From Arachnopeziza araneosa (lineage: Eukaryota; Ascomycota; Leotiomycetes; Helotiales; Arachnopezizaceae): a stretch of DNA of 64,000 nucleotides. Position numbers and translations under genes: made by a program. The notes under the pieces were generated by a model. It was not told the origin of the DNA. It did not search any database and worked only from the letters and a program-made list of their open reading frames with translations. Position 1 is the first letter of the stretch; the number at the start of each line of letters is the position of its first letter. Of this stretch, positions 21,433 through 32,918 are shown piece after piece. The stretch covers positions 1-64,000 of the forward strand of contig QYAI01000042.1 of assembly GCA_003988855.1 (NCBI GenBank). The letters are read 5' to 3'.

Positions 21433-22396
21433 CGGTGGGGGGCGTGATTGAGCCAGTTTGGCGGATGGCAGCGCACGTCTGGGAGAGATGCGAAGAGCAA
21501 TTGGAAGTGATCGAGGTGCACGGCGAGATATAACGACGGTGCTGAGTGAGAATGAAGAGCAGCGACGGGTTCTGGGTCAGGAGGGAAGGGCCTTGTGATA
21601 TGGCGTGGGTGGGTGAGTGAGTGAGTGAGTGGGTGATGATGTGTGATAAGTGACCGGCTCTCGATAAGACGCAGCGAAGCGGGATCGGCCAAAATGATAC
21701 AAACACGCGCCCGTCAATCTATCCGACGGGCAACAATGGGGGACGAGGGAGCGCCGAGGACGGAGCCGCTGGAGGATGAATTGATGGTGACGAGCAGCAG
21801 AGCCAACCAGCGTCGACGACTGGGGGACTGTTGATATCGAAGAAATTGCAAAAATCGGAGATTGTATGGGAGCGGTGTCAAGGGGGAGGGCCCGATGCTG
21901 TCCGTCTCCAGCCGACGCCGTGTTTCGAAGTTGGCGATAATGGAGGAGATAATGTCAGGATGCCGTGGGATGGGGAGATGAATATATTGAGGCAGAACGG
22001 GGTCGGCGTGTCTCAATGGCGTGCTAGCTTAGGGTTGAGTAAGACGAGAGAAAGTTTCTTCAGCTGCTCGTGTTGACTCAGTCTCGGCGTCGCAGGCTCA
22101 AAGGCTCGCAGGGGAGAAAAGTCTTCTGAGTGGCGTTGTTTGGGGGGGGGGGAGGGGAGGAGGGGCAGGACGACGATGATATAGCTTGACTCGTCGTCCC
22201 TGCAGCTGGAGGCGGAGACTTTTGCGAATGCGTGTTGAAGTGTTCCGCCATATTGCATCATGTTGTAGCACGTTGGTGCTCCAAACCTCCCCCCACCGCC
22301 GCTCATCCACTCATCCAGCGCACGACGTGTGTCGAATGAGAAAGATTCCCTTTAAGCGCACTTGGGAGGTGCATAAATCATCTACGGTACTGTCGA
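21433..22396. other. presumed 5' region of the Ecl1-type gene
   Basis: GC-rich, with GAGTGAGT repeats (21613-21632) and a G run (22141-22152). Both strands hold long frames that overlap one another, typical of GC-rich DNA with few stops. A first exon for the Ecl1-type gene may be here; I could not fix it. Confidence 0.4.
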
Positions 22397-22413
22397 GATG
22401 CTACTGCCGCTGC

Positions 22414-22456
<43 letters not shown>
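22397..22456. repeat. (CTG)n microsatellite
   Basis: About 14 uninterrupted gct/ctg triplets preceded by a ctgccgctgccg lead, followed by a CT-rich tract (22460-22495). A C run lies at about 22635-22649. Confidence 0.95.
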
Positions 22457-22457
<1 letters not shown>

Positions 22458-23124
22458 CACCATTCTTCTCTCTCTCTCCCCCTCTCTCTCTCTTCTGCAG
22501 GCCTAGCCAGCACCAGCCAGATCCCCCACGTTGGACTTATCGACGCAGGCACCAAACACCCAAATGCGGTCTTCCGGTAACGCCACCTACGGCATCCCCT
22601 GGCCCAGACGCTGATGACCGGCCAAGAACCCTCCTCCCCCCCCCCCCAGGGCGGGCCAGACAAAAATAGAGAAGCGTCTGCTTTCTCTGGCTGATGTCGC
22701 GATAACCTCAGCGTCGTACCTTGGACCGATAGGAGCTTATTTCCAGCCTGGGAATCCACAAGACCCTCCGTACAGCGTCTACGTCCCAAAAGCAGACACT
22801 TCAGTCAGCCACAGACACAGCCTCTGCCAACCTCAACGAGTCGTCTTACACCCCTTCTTCTCATCAACCTGCTCCAGCTTCTCCTTCACTGCAGTCCCCG
22901 GGGTCTTGCCCGACGTTCTTCCGGATACTGCAATCATCTCAATACCACGGTACAGTAACGTCTGCAGTGCATGAACATGAGTCCCCAACAACCCGTTCCC
23001 TCTCTTTCTCCAGCCACTCACCACCGTCCATCTCCCTCCCAGGCTCCCAACTAATGCACATCATCTATCTTCTGGTGGGGGTCTATCATCGGGTCCCTCG
23101 CACTTTATTTACACTTGGCTGCGA

Positions 23125-23173
23125 GGCAGAGCAGAGGTGGTTGTGGTGGTGGTGGTGGTGGTGGTGGTGGTGG

Positions 23174-23207
<34 letters not shown>
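23125..23207. repeat. compound (TGG)n(TGC)n microsatellite
   Basis: About 14 tgg triplets switch directly to about 10 tgc triplets. The junction of two different triplets in one array indicates slippage on a common seed. Not in a recognised gene. Confidence 0.95.
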
Positions 23208-24336
23208 TCTCTACGGCTCACCCATCCTCCAACCACAACTCCTAATTGAGATACCCGCGCGGGAACAACGGCCGCCCACCACTAGCCCTCAAGGTACCCT
23301 CAGTCCCTTCCACTGCAAACCTCGAACCATCAGCCATCCAGGTCGACAATACGCTATCCCTTCCTCCTATCTCATCTCCCCCTGGTGACCACGGGAAAGA
23401 CGGCCGTCCAAACACGCCTCTGCTCCTCAGATTGAACAGCAAAATTCCACGCCGAACTGTGATACCCGACACCTCACCCTACCTTTTCCCCTCTGCAACT
23501 CCCGCGATATTGCGTCGCAGCCATTGAACGCCCAGCATGCCAACTCACCAATATACCTCTCACATGCTATCTCGTACGACCAGACGCAATGCAACGCATC
23601 CCATATTGAGACCAGAATCAACGAGAACACACGTCACTTTCTATCATGCGGAGCAATGTCCGAATGCCTTGTGCGTGACTCCTTGCACGCTTGCAAGAAC
23701 TGATGACGAGCTTCGAATCAGGTATACGACATGAAGAACGCACATGGATGTGGATTTCGTCTTGTCGGCTGGTGAATGCGCAATCCCTATTCGGGCTCCG
23801 ACGAGGAATTGCGTGTAGCCGTCACCACCTTGCGGCATCTGTACATCGGGACAAAACCGTTGCGTGGCAGGGATCGTGGTCTCGGTACCGGTGCAAGTCC
23901 CTCTGTACCCATGGAGTTGATCATCATGCTGGTGGAATCGCCAGATTCAACTCCATCCTGGTTCTCGAGAAAGTTCCGAGAGACCAAGGTGGAGGTTGAC
24001 TTTGAACGGGACTAGTTGCGTGGTCATCAAGTGAGACCAGCTCTTCCGAGGACTTGGTTGGGAGAGTCTCGATTACTGGCAAGAATATCTTGGACAACAA
24101 GTAAACTTCGTCATGTCGTTCGCCTAGAATTCCTCTTGAACCACGTCAGATCTTTTCAACAATGAAAAGTTTTGTTGCATGTCGCGGTGGCCGTGGTCTC
24201 GGGGCTCCTCGACCATCTTGAACTGGGAAAGGATTTTGTTGCACTTCGCGGTGCCGCCGGCCTCAGGGTCCCCGGCGTCTCTCCTGGCCGGCGCCATTCT
24301 GGCTCTCCTCTGCTCTCTGCACTAGAGGATCTGGCC
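23208..24336 (-). other. intergenic, with a possible orphan exon at 23787-23990
   Basis: On the minus strand a frame from about 24007 to 23787 reads hydrophilic, protein-like sequence (VSRNFLENQDGVESGDS, then GTEGLAPVPRPRSLPRNG) after an actag acceptor, with a possible donor at gtggtg. A second frame near 23242-23472 includes GVFGRPSFPWSPGGDEIGG. I cannot link them into a complete gene or recognise a family; they may be remnants. Confidence 0.2.
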
Positions 24337-24525
24337 TCCTCCGACATTGAATTATCACATTGAATTATTACATTGTACTACCACATTGAATATCGACATT
24401 GAGTTATTAACATTAAAGATATTTACATTGAGTTATCGACATTGAATATCGAAATTGAATATCGACATTGACTCATCGACATTGAATTATCAACACCAAA
24501 CCACCAATATTGAACCACCAACACT
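24337..24525. repeat. degenerate ACATTGAATAT tandem array
   Basis: About thirteen imperfect copies of a 12-15 bp unit (acattgaatatcg and variants such as acattgagttat) make an AT-rich island inside GC-rich DNA. It then drifts into accaccaacac-type sequence. No gene. Confidence 0.85.
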
Positions 24526-25362
24526 GCCCAACCGTGGCAATATCGTCAAAGTATCATGATAGTCCTGTCCGTTCACATCTCTTTCCTTCGTCCAGTTTTA
24601 GAAATTTCCCTCTATAATTCTTTGCCAATATCTCACCTCCTCACCTACCCGTGAAACAAGAGTAGCCATGTCCAGACCTGGCTTGCAACTCTCTTAGAGC
24701 GGTGCAGATCACATGTATGTCGACAGACAAGTCTATATCGTCACTGATGTCTTATAAGATTGTTGAACTCTCCTTTAGCCCCCTTATACTCTTTGTAGCC
24801 TTCGAACTCTGTAGAACACCATTACTCTGCAAGTTCTTATGCAGAGAAATGCCAAGTAAATATCCAGCAAGAGTTCAAAGCAGAGGATCAAGTGAATTGG
24901 ATAGACCCTTCTACCTGCTTCCTTCATTCTCTCTCTTGTCGACGACTAACAATACATCAGCGTCCAGAGCCCCGGGAGAGTCTTTATCCGCACGCAAGCT
25001 GCCGTTGCGAACCTTGTATGAGCAGCAGCCAAACTCCTCCCTTTCTCCGATCGTAAATCCGCCATGCAGTAGCTCCTCTCCAGTTTCTGGACTGTATCGG
25101 GCCGCAGTCTTTTGGCTTGCAGCGCTTCCGTTCTCGCTAAAACTTTTGATCGCGCAACATCATGCTCCAATCGCTCTGCTATGCTATTGGTTCAAAGATA
25201 CTAAATGGGGTCTGGATTCACAGGTAGTTTTGATTCCGAAGTTTTACCATTGAGAGATACAGACTTGGCGCCCCTCGTTCTCCCCGCCCTCCTCACGGGT
25301 GACGGCGATATTGAACAAGATCCGCAAACCCCGAATTGTGCAGCACGGCGAAGTCGTGCACA
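24526..25362. other. intergenic upstream of the aldo-keto reductase
   Basis: A frame at 24702-25253 (plus) carries no recognisable domain and shows no codon pattern like the neighbouring gene. Probably promoter DNA. Confidence 0.4.
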
Positions 25363-25368
25363 TATAAA
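25363..25368 (+). promoter_or_regulatory. TATA box of the aldo-keto reductase
   Basis: TATAAA, 81 bp before the start codon, with a pyrimidine/adenine-rich leader after it. Confidence 0.5.
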
Positions 25369-25443
25369 GATCAGATTAAATTCTCCAGCTCGATACAAAG
25401 GTTCATCATCATCCCAATTGGAAAATCACCTCGACGAGCAACA

Positions 25444-26610
25444 ATGGCACCACCTTTTGCAGCACCTCCCCCACCCGAGTCCCCTCTCTTCCGTCATCGT
25501 CAACTCGCACCCACCGCCAATGTGCGGGTGTCTCCCATCTGCTTGGGAGCCATGAACTTTGGCGAGGCACACAAAGATCGCTTGGGCGAGTGCAGTAAAG
25601 AGACGGCCTTCTCCATCCTCGACACGTTCAAATCCTTGGGCGGCAATTTCGTCGACACGGCCAACGGCTACCAGAATGGCGAATCGGAGCTCTGGCTGGG
25701 AGAATGGATGAGGTCGCGAGAGTGTCGCGATGAGATGGTCATCGCCACCAAATTCTCCTCGGCCTACAAACTGCATGAGAAGGGCAAGATCCAGTCAAAT
25801 TTCGGCGGCAACGGGAGCAAGAGTTTGAAGATGAGCGTGGAGAACTCGTTGAAGAGTCTGGGGACAGATTATATTGATATCCTATACTTGCATTGGTGGG
25901 ATTACGCGAGTACGATCCCCGAACTCATGCACAGTCTGAACGACCTCGTAGTAGCCGGGAAGGTGCTCTATCTGGGGATCTCGGATACCCCAGCCTGGAT
26001 TGTGGCCAAGGCCAACCAGTACGCAAGAGATCATGGGCTGCGGCAATTCGTGGTATATCAAGGACTGTGGAACGCCAGCCTGCGGGACTTTGAAAGGGAT
26101 ATCGTCCCCATGTGCAGAGATGAGGGCATGGGCATCCTTCCTTATGGCACTCTTGGACAGGGCCGCTTCCAGACGGCCGCGGCCTTCAAGGAGCGCGAGA
26201 CGAACAATCCTGGGAGGAAGAAGAAGCCATCCTCGANCGAGAAGGCCGTATGCAAGGTCCTAGAGGAGATTGCAGAGAAGAAGCAGACGGCCATCACGAG
26301 CGTCGCCATGGTGTATATCATGCGCAAAGCCCCCTACGTCTTCCCTCTCCTCGGTGGCCGCAAGGTCGAACACCTCCAGAGCAACATCGCAGCCCTCGAG
26401 CTCGCGTTGACCGCCACGGACGTGGATGCGATTGACCGGGCGTATCACTTCGATCCGGGCTTCCCGCATACCTTCCTCAGCGGGACGCTGTTTGGCGACG
26501 AGGGCGATCTCCCCGAGGTCCCGCGTGGTCCCGAGGACGTCTGGTTGACCAACATCATGGGGACGTTTGACTGGGTCGAGGGGCCGAAGCCGATCCAGGT
26601 TCACCGGTAG
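25444..26610 (+). CDS. aldo-keto reductase, aryl-alcohol dehydrogenase (Aad) type
   Basis: NADPH-dependent reductase of aldehydes or ketones, 388 residues, single exon, (beta/alpha)8 barrel. The catalytic tetrad is visible: Asp71 and Tyr76 in NFVDTANGY, Lys103 in VIATKFS, His150 in LYLHWWD. The family start VSPICLGAMNFGEA follows a proline-rich leader, and LGISDTPAWIVAKAN and PLLGGRKVEHLQSNI (cofactor-phosphate pocket) follow. Close in layout to fungal norsolorinic acid reductase/Aad proteins, which occur both in secondary-metabolite clusters and in lignin or aldehyde detoxification; no cluster partners are seen here, so I favour general aldehyde reduction. The ATG sits at the first in-frame Met after a TATA box. 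One ambiguous base lies at 26237. Confidence 0.95.
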   Translation: MAPPFAAPPPPESPLFRHRQLAPTANVRVSPICLGAMNFGEAHKDRLGECSKETAFSILDTFKSLGGNFVDTANGYQNGESELWLGEWMRSRECRDEMVIATKFSSAYKLHEKGKIQSNFGGNGSKSLKMSVENSLKSLGTDYIDILYLHWWDYASTIPELMHSLNDLVVAGKVLYLGISDTPAWIVAKANQYARDHGLRQFVVYQGLWNASLRDFERDIVPMCRDEGMGILPYGTLGQGRFQTAAAFKERETNNPGRKKKPSSXEKAVCKVLEEIAEKKQTAITSVAMVYIMRKAPYVFPLLGGRKVEHLQSNIAALELALTATDVDAIDRAYHFDPGFPHTFLSGTLFGDEGDLPEVPRGPEDVWLTNIMGTFDWVEGPKPIQVHR

Positions 26611-27507
26611 AGGAATCGGTTTCGTGGGTGATGTGCCGTTGCGAGCGGAAGGAGTCGATAGCGAGACCTAATATAAAATCTGTGCCCCTCTGACGAATTC
26701 GCTCTTGAAGTCTCAGTCTCGCTTTCTGATGACACGATCTGGGCGAGATGAACCCGGGTCAGGAGAATGTCTCTTGCCCTTCATAGCCAAGGGGCATCTC
26801 CAAATAGCCATCCAAGACAGCGCCACAGAGCCCAGAGCCATTCATTCATTCCCTCTCCCATCCCAATCCGCGCTCCCCTCCTCCTCCTCCTCCTCCTCCT
26901 TACCCAGGCTAACCTCAGATTGCCACGCAACCAAAGAAGCAAAAGCGCTCACGACGCATGTCTCGGATGGGGCTCTCCGCGGCTCACCACCACCAAGCGA
27001 GCGAACACCGCTCGATGGCTCAATGGCTCGATGGCTCAATGGAATCGTCTCCGCCGACCACCCTCTCGACTGGCTGGATGGATGGGGTCTGAGAATCACG
27101 TCTCGCGCTGTCTCGCTCTGGGGCGGGTTTGTCTCAGTTCAGCTCAGCTCAGCTCGGCCATGCATTCCGTTCCTGTCCTGTACCGTCCGGACCGTACCTG
27201 AAAACATGATATGAATGCCGCGAGTGCGGAGGACACGCAAATACGTTTGTGCGTTGGTCTACCTCTACATCGCTACACAAGGTGCGCAAGATCACGTCAC
27301 GTTTGTTTGTTTCTCACGGTGTGTGAGAGAGGTGGATCGTATATCAGTACGACGACGAAGAAGAAGAAGAAGAAGACCAAGAAGACCAAGAAGAAGTAGT
27401 AGTAGAGGAGGAGGGGGGTTTTGAGCCCGGTCACGTGACGCGATACAGGTACGAAGAAGAAGAAAAATTTGGAAGAGAGGAGAGGAGAGAGAGGACGAGA
27501 CGGAGAG
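26611..27507. other. intergenic with simple repeats
   Basis: (TCC)n at 26879-26898, a 16-bp tandem ctcgatggctcaatgg at about 27010-27045, TCAGC repeats at 27137-27150 and (GAA)n/(AAG)n at 27355-27398. Promoter of the downstream transporter lies in the last part. No gene. Confidence 0.5.
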
Positions 27508-28707
27508 ATGGGGCAGGAACAGCATGTCGCCCGAAATGTCTGGCGCGATAATAGAGGCGCCGTGTTTGTGNTGCTTGCCGAGGCCATGGGGACGGTGATG
27601 GATGCCATGGTTCGACATCTACAGCAGGGCCGGGGAGAGGGGAGGGGGATGCATCCTTTCCAGGTGAGCTTTTCTGGCTTGCTTGCTTGGTTACGCATCA
27701 ATCCATCCGATTCAATATACTAATCCATCTCAGCTCATCTTTGCGAGGACCTTCATCATCTTTCTCCTGAGCACGCTGTACATGTGGTGGACGGCGGTCC
27801 CGGATTTCCTCGTCGGGAGACCAGCCATCAGAGGCTGGCTCGTCTTGCGCTCCGCGTGTGGGTTCATGGGGTTATTCTGTTTCTATTGTATGTTGTCTGA
27901 CTCCCTCCTCCCTCAACCCATCAACTCACCCCCCCAGATTCGATCCACTACCTCCCCCTCGCCGAAGCGACCATCTTCCGCTTCCTCGTCCCCATCCCCA
28001 CGGCCTTCCTCTGCTCCCTCCTCCTCGGCTGGTCATTCACCCTCCGCGAGCTGTGCGCCGGCCTGGTCGCCCTCTCNGGCGTCTTCATCATCGCACATCT
28101 CGGCTCCCCTGTCCCCTNGCCCGCGCCCTCGTCCGGCACGGGCATCGACGACGTGACGCCCTCCCAGCGCCTCTTCGCCATCCTCGTCGCCGCCGTCGGC
28201 ATCACCGGGACCGTGGGAGCGTACGTCTCGATCCGCGTCATCGGCTCCCGAGCGCACGCGCTGGTCTCGGTCAACTACTTCGCGTTCCTGAGCTGGGTGG
28301 TGTCGCTCCTTGCCATCCTCTTCGTCCCCGGTGTGGATTTCGTCGTGCCTGCCGGGACCACCGAGTGGCTTTTGTTGTTCTCCCTTGGCGGGTTGGGGTT
28401 CGGGTTGCAGTTCTTACTCACCATGGGATTGCTGCTGGATAAAAGTAATAAGGCTACTAGTATGATGTATAGTCAGATTTTGTTTGCCTTGGTCTGTGAT
28501 TGGGGTATCTGGGGTGTTGTGCCGGGCATGTGGAGTTGGGTTGGCGGTGGGATTGTGGTATTTAGTACGGGCTGGGCTGCGCTGATGAAGGGAGCTGCTA
28601 GTAGTGGGGCAAACGTTGAGGAGAGAAGTAGAGATAGGGCGGAGAGCGCGGATGGAGAGAGGGTGGTTGATGAAGAGAGTGCGTTGCTTGGGCAGGAGAG
28701 GAGGTAG
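27508..28707 (+). CDS. EamA/DMT-superfamily transporter, SLC35G-like
   Basis: Multi-pass membrane protein of the drug/metabolite transporter superfamily, 359 residues. Exons 27508-27663, 27734-27887, 27938-28707. A short hydrophilic N-terminus leads into helices such as FIIFLLSTLYMWWT, GFMGLFCFYYS, IPTAFLCSLLLGW, LFAILVAAVGITG, FAFLSWVVSLLAIL, LLLFSLGGLGFGLQF and GGGIVVFSTGWA, in two halves as in EamA duplications (IHYLPLAEATIFRFLVP marks the first). The acidic tail VDEESALLGQ resembles a dileucine sorting signal. Two ambiguous bases (28078, 28118) fall in the GC-rich third exon. Substrate unknown; the closest named group I recognise is SLC35G/solute carrier 35. Confidence 0.9.
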
Positions 28708-28888
28708 AGCTGGATAAGACCGTCTCCTGGATAAAGATTAGTAGAGGGCAAGTAAAAAACGTAGCCGTAGAAATCAGCAATCTTGATAATACCGATATAC
28801 AATTCCACACAACATCTGGTCTTCAATCTTATTTCCAACCATGCCGTAGCGTTCGCTATCATTTTCATTCCCGCTGGCACCTCATACA

Positions 28889-30202
28889 TCAAATCCCCTC
28901 TTCCGCAGCAACTCCCTCAATCGCCTCTTTAATAATCTGACATCCCTTCGCCATATCCTCCTTGGTAATGTTCAACGGCGGGATAAACCTCAACGTATCA
29001 TAGATGGAAGTCGTGAGGATCAACATGTCCCTCTCCAGACATTTTGCCTGGACTTTCGCCGCATAGCCTTTGCCGGGAGTAAACTCGGTGGCCAACATCA
29101 ACCCCAGACCTCTCACATCATAGATCATCTTCCCCGTCTTGGCATCTTTCCACGCCGCTTCCAACATCCCCCGCAATTCTGCACCTCGCGCCTTTACATT
29201 CTCCAGAATCTTCTCTTCTTGAAAAGCTTTAGCGACCGCCACCCCCGCCGCACAAGCCACAGCATTCCCTGCATAGGTACCACCCATCGAACCCGGTTTC
29301 TGGAGATCCATGAGTTCTTTCCTCGACACGATGCCCGACAGCGGGAAGCCATTCGCGATCCCTTTGGCCATGATCAAGATGTCTGGTCTCACGCCCCAGT
29401 GCTCAATGGCGAACATCTTCCCCGACCGGCCAAACCCGGATTGCACCTCGTCGATCACGAGGAGGATGTTGTTCTTGTCGCAGATCTCTCGAACGCGGGC
29501 GAGGTATTCTGCTGGAGGAGGTACGTATCCCCCTTCTCCGAGGATCGGCTCGATGAAGATGGCTGCTGTATCCGAAGGGGCGGTTTCCCGTTTCAAGAGT
29601 AATTCCAGTTGGAGCACGGGATCCTGGCAGCAATTCTCAAAGCTGTATTTCCCATCCGATGCTTTGGCAACGGCGCACTGCTTGCAGTAGGGGAATGGAA
29701 CAGAGAAGACACCCGGCATTAACGGAGCGTAGTTCTCGCCATAGACGGTCTTGGAGCGGGTCATAGCCATGGTGCCAAAGGTCCGGCCATGATAGGAACC
29801 NTGCATGACGATGATATTCTGCTTCTTGGTAGCATGGCGAGCGAGTTTGACCGCAGCCTCCACGGCTTCAGATCCCGAGTTCCAAAAGAAGAATGTGTCG
29901 AGTGATTTGTGCGGCATGAGTGGGATGAGCGACTCGATCAGTTCCAGGTATGGTTTCTGAAAGGCGATGTTCACCTGGCCGTGAACAAGCTTTCCCACCT
30001 GAGCTTGAGCCGCTTTGGTGACTCCTGGATGGCAATGGCCCAGATTGGTGACGCCAATGCCAGAGGTGAAATCAAGCATCTTGCGTCCTTCGGTCGTGGT
30101 CACATAGCTGCCCGCTCCACTCTCTAGGACTTCAGTTGCCAACCTGCCAATGCCTTTGGCGACGTGCTTGACACCGAATTGGGCGAGTTTTGAGACGCTC
30201 AT
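28889..30202 (-). CDS. class III (omega) aminotransferase, GABA-transaminase-like
   Basis: PLP-dependent aminotransferase, 437 residues, one exon. Motifs: GSEAVEAAVKLAR (PLP phosphate loop), GSYHGRT, the DEVQSGFGRSG strand with the Asp that contacts the pyridine nitrogen, and the Schiff-base lysine Lys280 in IMAKGIANGFPLSG, then GTYAGNAVACAAG. The layout is that of bacterial GabT and of a fungal clade annotated as 4-aminobutyrate or related omega-aminotransferase; ornithine- or acetylornithine-type substrates cannot be excluded. No targeting peptide is seen, so cytosolic. It converges with the EamA transporter with 181 bp between their stop codons. One ambiguous base at 29801 falls beside the GSYHGRT motif. 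Confidence 0.93.
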   Translation of the reverse strand: MSVSKLAQFGVKHVAKGIGRLATEVLESGAGSYVTTTEGRKMLDFTSGIGVTNLGHCHPGVTKAAQAQVGKLVHGQVNIAFQKPYLELIESLIPLMPHKSLDTFFFWNSGSEAVEAAVKLARHATKKQNIIVMXGSYHGRTFGTMAMTRSKTVYGENYAPLMPGVFSVPFPYCKQCAVAKASDGKYSFENCCQDPVLQLELLLKRETAPSDTAAIFIEPILGEGGYVPPPAEYLARVREICDKNNILLVIDEVQSGFGRSGKMFAIEHWGVRPDILIMAKGIANGFPLSGIVSRKELMDLQKPGSMGGTYAGNAVACAAGVAVAKAFQEEKILENVKARGAELRGMLEAAWKDAKTGKMIYDVRGLGLMLATEFTPGKGYAAKVQAKCLERDMLILTTSIYDTLRFIPPLNITKEDMAKGCQIIKEAIEGVAAEEGI

Positions 30203-30547
30203 TTTGATGGAAAATCACGGAGGTTGTTGATAGTCAATTGAAGAATTTGAGATGGGGTGGTTGGAAACCCCGCTACGTCAGTGTCTCGCTAAGAAATGTG
30301 GCTGGTCAGGGGTCTGCCAAGACTAGAGATTCAGCCAATCATCATCCCTCTTTTGGTAAACATTTCATCGGTGATATCAGGTGCGCTGCAAATATTTCTT
30401 GCTGCATTCCGTCTCCATTAAAAGGCAAGTATACTTAGGTAACCAATTGACTGATTATCTATGATGGTACATTTAAATGCCACATAGCAGAGGCAGCAAA
30501 ATTAGAATATTAAAATCATAACAGTCACCCTCCCTACTCCAACCATC

Positions 30548-32346
30548 TTAACCAAATACAACTATGGCTCCTCCAAATAGCATCATAACCAAAGAGCTTC
30601 CAACAATCAGGATGTTTGTGCGATCAAACGCTGATGCTAATGTAGATGCGGCGATAGAAGTAGCCTTAGCTGATGAAGTCGCCCCGGTCTGCACTGTTTG
30701 AGTCGCACCAGCTGTACCTGACCCAAGACCTCCGGTCGGCGCCGTTGCCGTCGCCTGTACTCTTGACGCGGTTGCACTCTTCGTCTGAATAATAGTCAAC
30801 GGCACTTTCCCAGTTGCAGTCTGCTCCACCGTCACGGCACTGGCGATAGTTGAGGCGCCTCCCACATTGCCATTGCCAATCTCCACAATATTCGAGGTGG
30901 AGCTCTCGAATTTGGTTGGTGCAATGCCAATCTGCTGCTTTTCGAGATCGTAGACGACGTATGCGGAACGGAGGAAGGTGTCGCCGAGAAGGATGGGCTC
31001 GTCAGAGGCAGCGGCGTCGAGGCCGAAATAACAGGCTGCTGAGCCGTCTTCGAATTGTAGTGGGTTGCCATCGTTATCGCTTGCAGGAAGTGCAAGCTCT
31101 GCGAAAGCAACTGAGATCTTGGCTCCACTCTTACCACCGAATCCGTAATCGAGAGTTCCTTTAGCGGAGCCAATGCTGCATGGCACCAAAGTACCGTATG
31201 TTTCATCAGTGACAGCGCCAAAGTAGTCAGCAAGTGGGCTGTAGATATCTGCGGGTAGCACGGTATGTGTGGTCCCTGAATCGAGAATCGCTGGAAGTGG
31301 AAAGTCGCTTATGCCCAATTGAACAGTGCCAGACTTGTCAGTCACCGCAAACGACGTCCAGGCTACAGTCATGGAACTGATCGTCCCGCTCTGGGCATCA
31401 GGGAAGATTTCCAGCACTGTTAAATCACCAGTGAACTTGTCTGTGTCGTAACCACCAAATAGAACAGTTCCGGTAGAGTCCTCTGAAGAAATGTTAGCTA
31501 AACAGATGATGGGTGAAGGTGAGGAGATTTTCTTACGGAGGTTGTCCAAGTAAAGACTGTACGCTTTAGAGCCAATTATACCCTCTGAGACCATAACATC
31601 AATGATGTTAGGGTAGGGCTTACCACCATTGCTCACGATTGACTCGTCCGTATCGAAGCCGATTCCCATAATGCCCGTTGGGACGTTCTTTGCTTGGCTT
31701 GCGACAGCCATGGTGAGATTGGAAATTTTAGCGGTACCAAGAACAAAATTGTCCGAAATATAATCTCCAGCTACACCTGAACCTGGAGTTACATAGCTGA
31801 TACTGAATCCTCCCTGTTCAAGGACTACGGCGGAGCTTGACTGCGAGTAGTCGACTATTGCAACAGATGAGTCAGAACAAGTCTTTATTTGTAATAGATA
31901 TGAGGCTTAGGAAAGTAACAGTATTTCGAGACACCAAATTAAAACCAGTCACAGAGTTCCGAAAAGATATATGAAAAGCCATACAGTTTAGGAGGATGTA
32001 TACATAGATTTTGAAAGGAGACTTGGAAAATATGTTTTGACTTACAATCACCTCCGAGACATGGAGAGGTCGTAGGGTCGCACGACTGAGGTCCAAACAT
32101 CCAAACATCACTACTACCAGTGTCGATTTGCAGCGAGACTTCTTGAGGTGGCGTGCCGACTGAAGCATTCACATAGTAAAGACCCAAACCAGCCGCATTT
32201 CCCAGCGTCACGGACACATCATTCCTTTTCCCGAGCAGGCTCCGTTCTCGACGATGCATCTTCATAGAGAAGACTTTGGGTGAAGCATCCCCAAGTGAGG
32301 GTAGCAAGCACAGTAACACCTCGAGTACCGAAATGATGTTCCTCAT
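30548..32346 (-). CDS. GPI-type secreted aspartic protease (yapsin-like)
   Basis: Pepsin-family A1 endopeptidase, 517 residues. Exons 32346-32046, 31854-31537, 31482-30548. Signal peptide (MRNIISVLEVLLCLLPSL), a propeptide ending near LLGKR (a kexin-like KR site), first catalytic Asp75 in IDTGSSDVW, second Asp274 in ILDSGTTHTV, and GDTFLRSAYVVYDL near the C-terminal lobe. A Ser/Thr/Ala-rich stalk is followed by a hydrophobic tail (ILIVGSSLVMMLFGGAIVVFG), the pattern of a GPI-anchor signal, so it is probably on the plasma membrane or wall. The 54-nt intron at 31536-31483 has no in-frame stop; splicing is preferred because it joins YLDNL-QDSTGTVLFGG as in relatives. Confidence 0.92.
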
Positions 32347-32918
32347 TTTGATGAACGATCAATTGTCAAAAAGAGTTAACGATCACAATATCCAGAGGCT
32401 TNCCCCTCCTAATATAGCTGAGGTGTCGAAAAGGAGGTGCGGCAACAACAAGCGCGTCCATCGGTTTATGAGCACCCACAGGGCGGTACCTAGGTCACAC
32501 CGACTTGAGGCTGAGTCGAAATAAGCATGGATAAACTTCCATTTGAGCTGATTCAAGCCAGTCCAGAATTGTATTAATGAATGCCACAGAGTACCAAATA
32601 GGATTAAGCTAAAGCACGAAGGCACAGAGCGAGCTTGGCTTTCAGTTGAATGGAAGGTAAACCAGCTGCTTTTGCGCTAGATCACGCACAAGATATCATG
32701 CTGATGAAATAGCAGACGCCACTCGACANGGGCAAATTTGTATGTTGAGCCGCTCCCTGCTGATGACTCTGTTGGCTTTGTGACCGTGCCCGCCTGGCTC
32801 ATCCGGTTTAAAAGCTGGGCGAAACCTCGTCGTGTTTTCAAGCCATCCAGAGTTTTTGCCAACAGTGAAATGTGCAGCCCCTGTCTTAGCAACAAATTTC
32901 ATGCTGTAACCTGAGAAG
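32347..32918. other. intergenic
   Basis: Promoter side of the aspartic protease. Short frames only; ambiguous bases at about 32402 and 32730. Confidence 0.4.

Noticed and set aside
20607..21706. Several long Arg/Pro/Ser/His-rich frames on the minus strand
   Set aside because: They overlap the Ecl1-type exons in other frames and vary only because the DNA is GC-rich.
22398..22580. Leucine-rich ORF over the CTG repeat
   Set aside because: It is a translation of a microsatellite with no flanking domain.
25444..30202. Secondary-metabolite cluster (reductase, transporter, aminotransferase together)
   Set aside because: No backbone synthase, P450 or pathway regulator is present; the reductase and transporter also have general roles.
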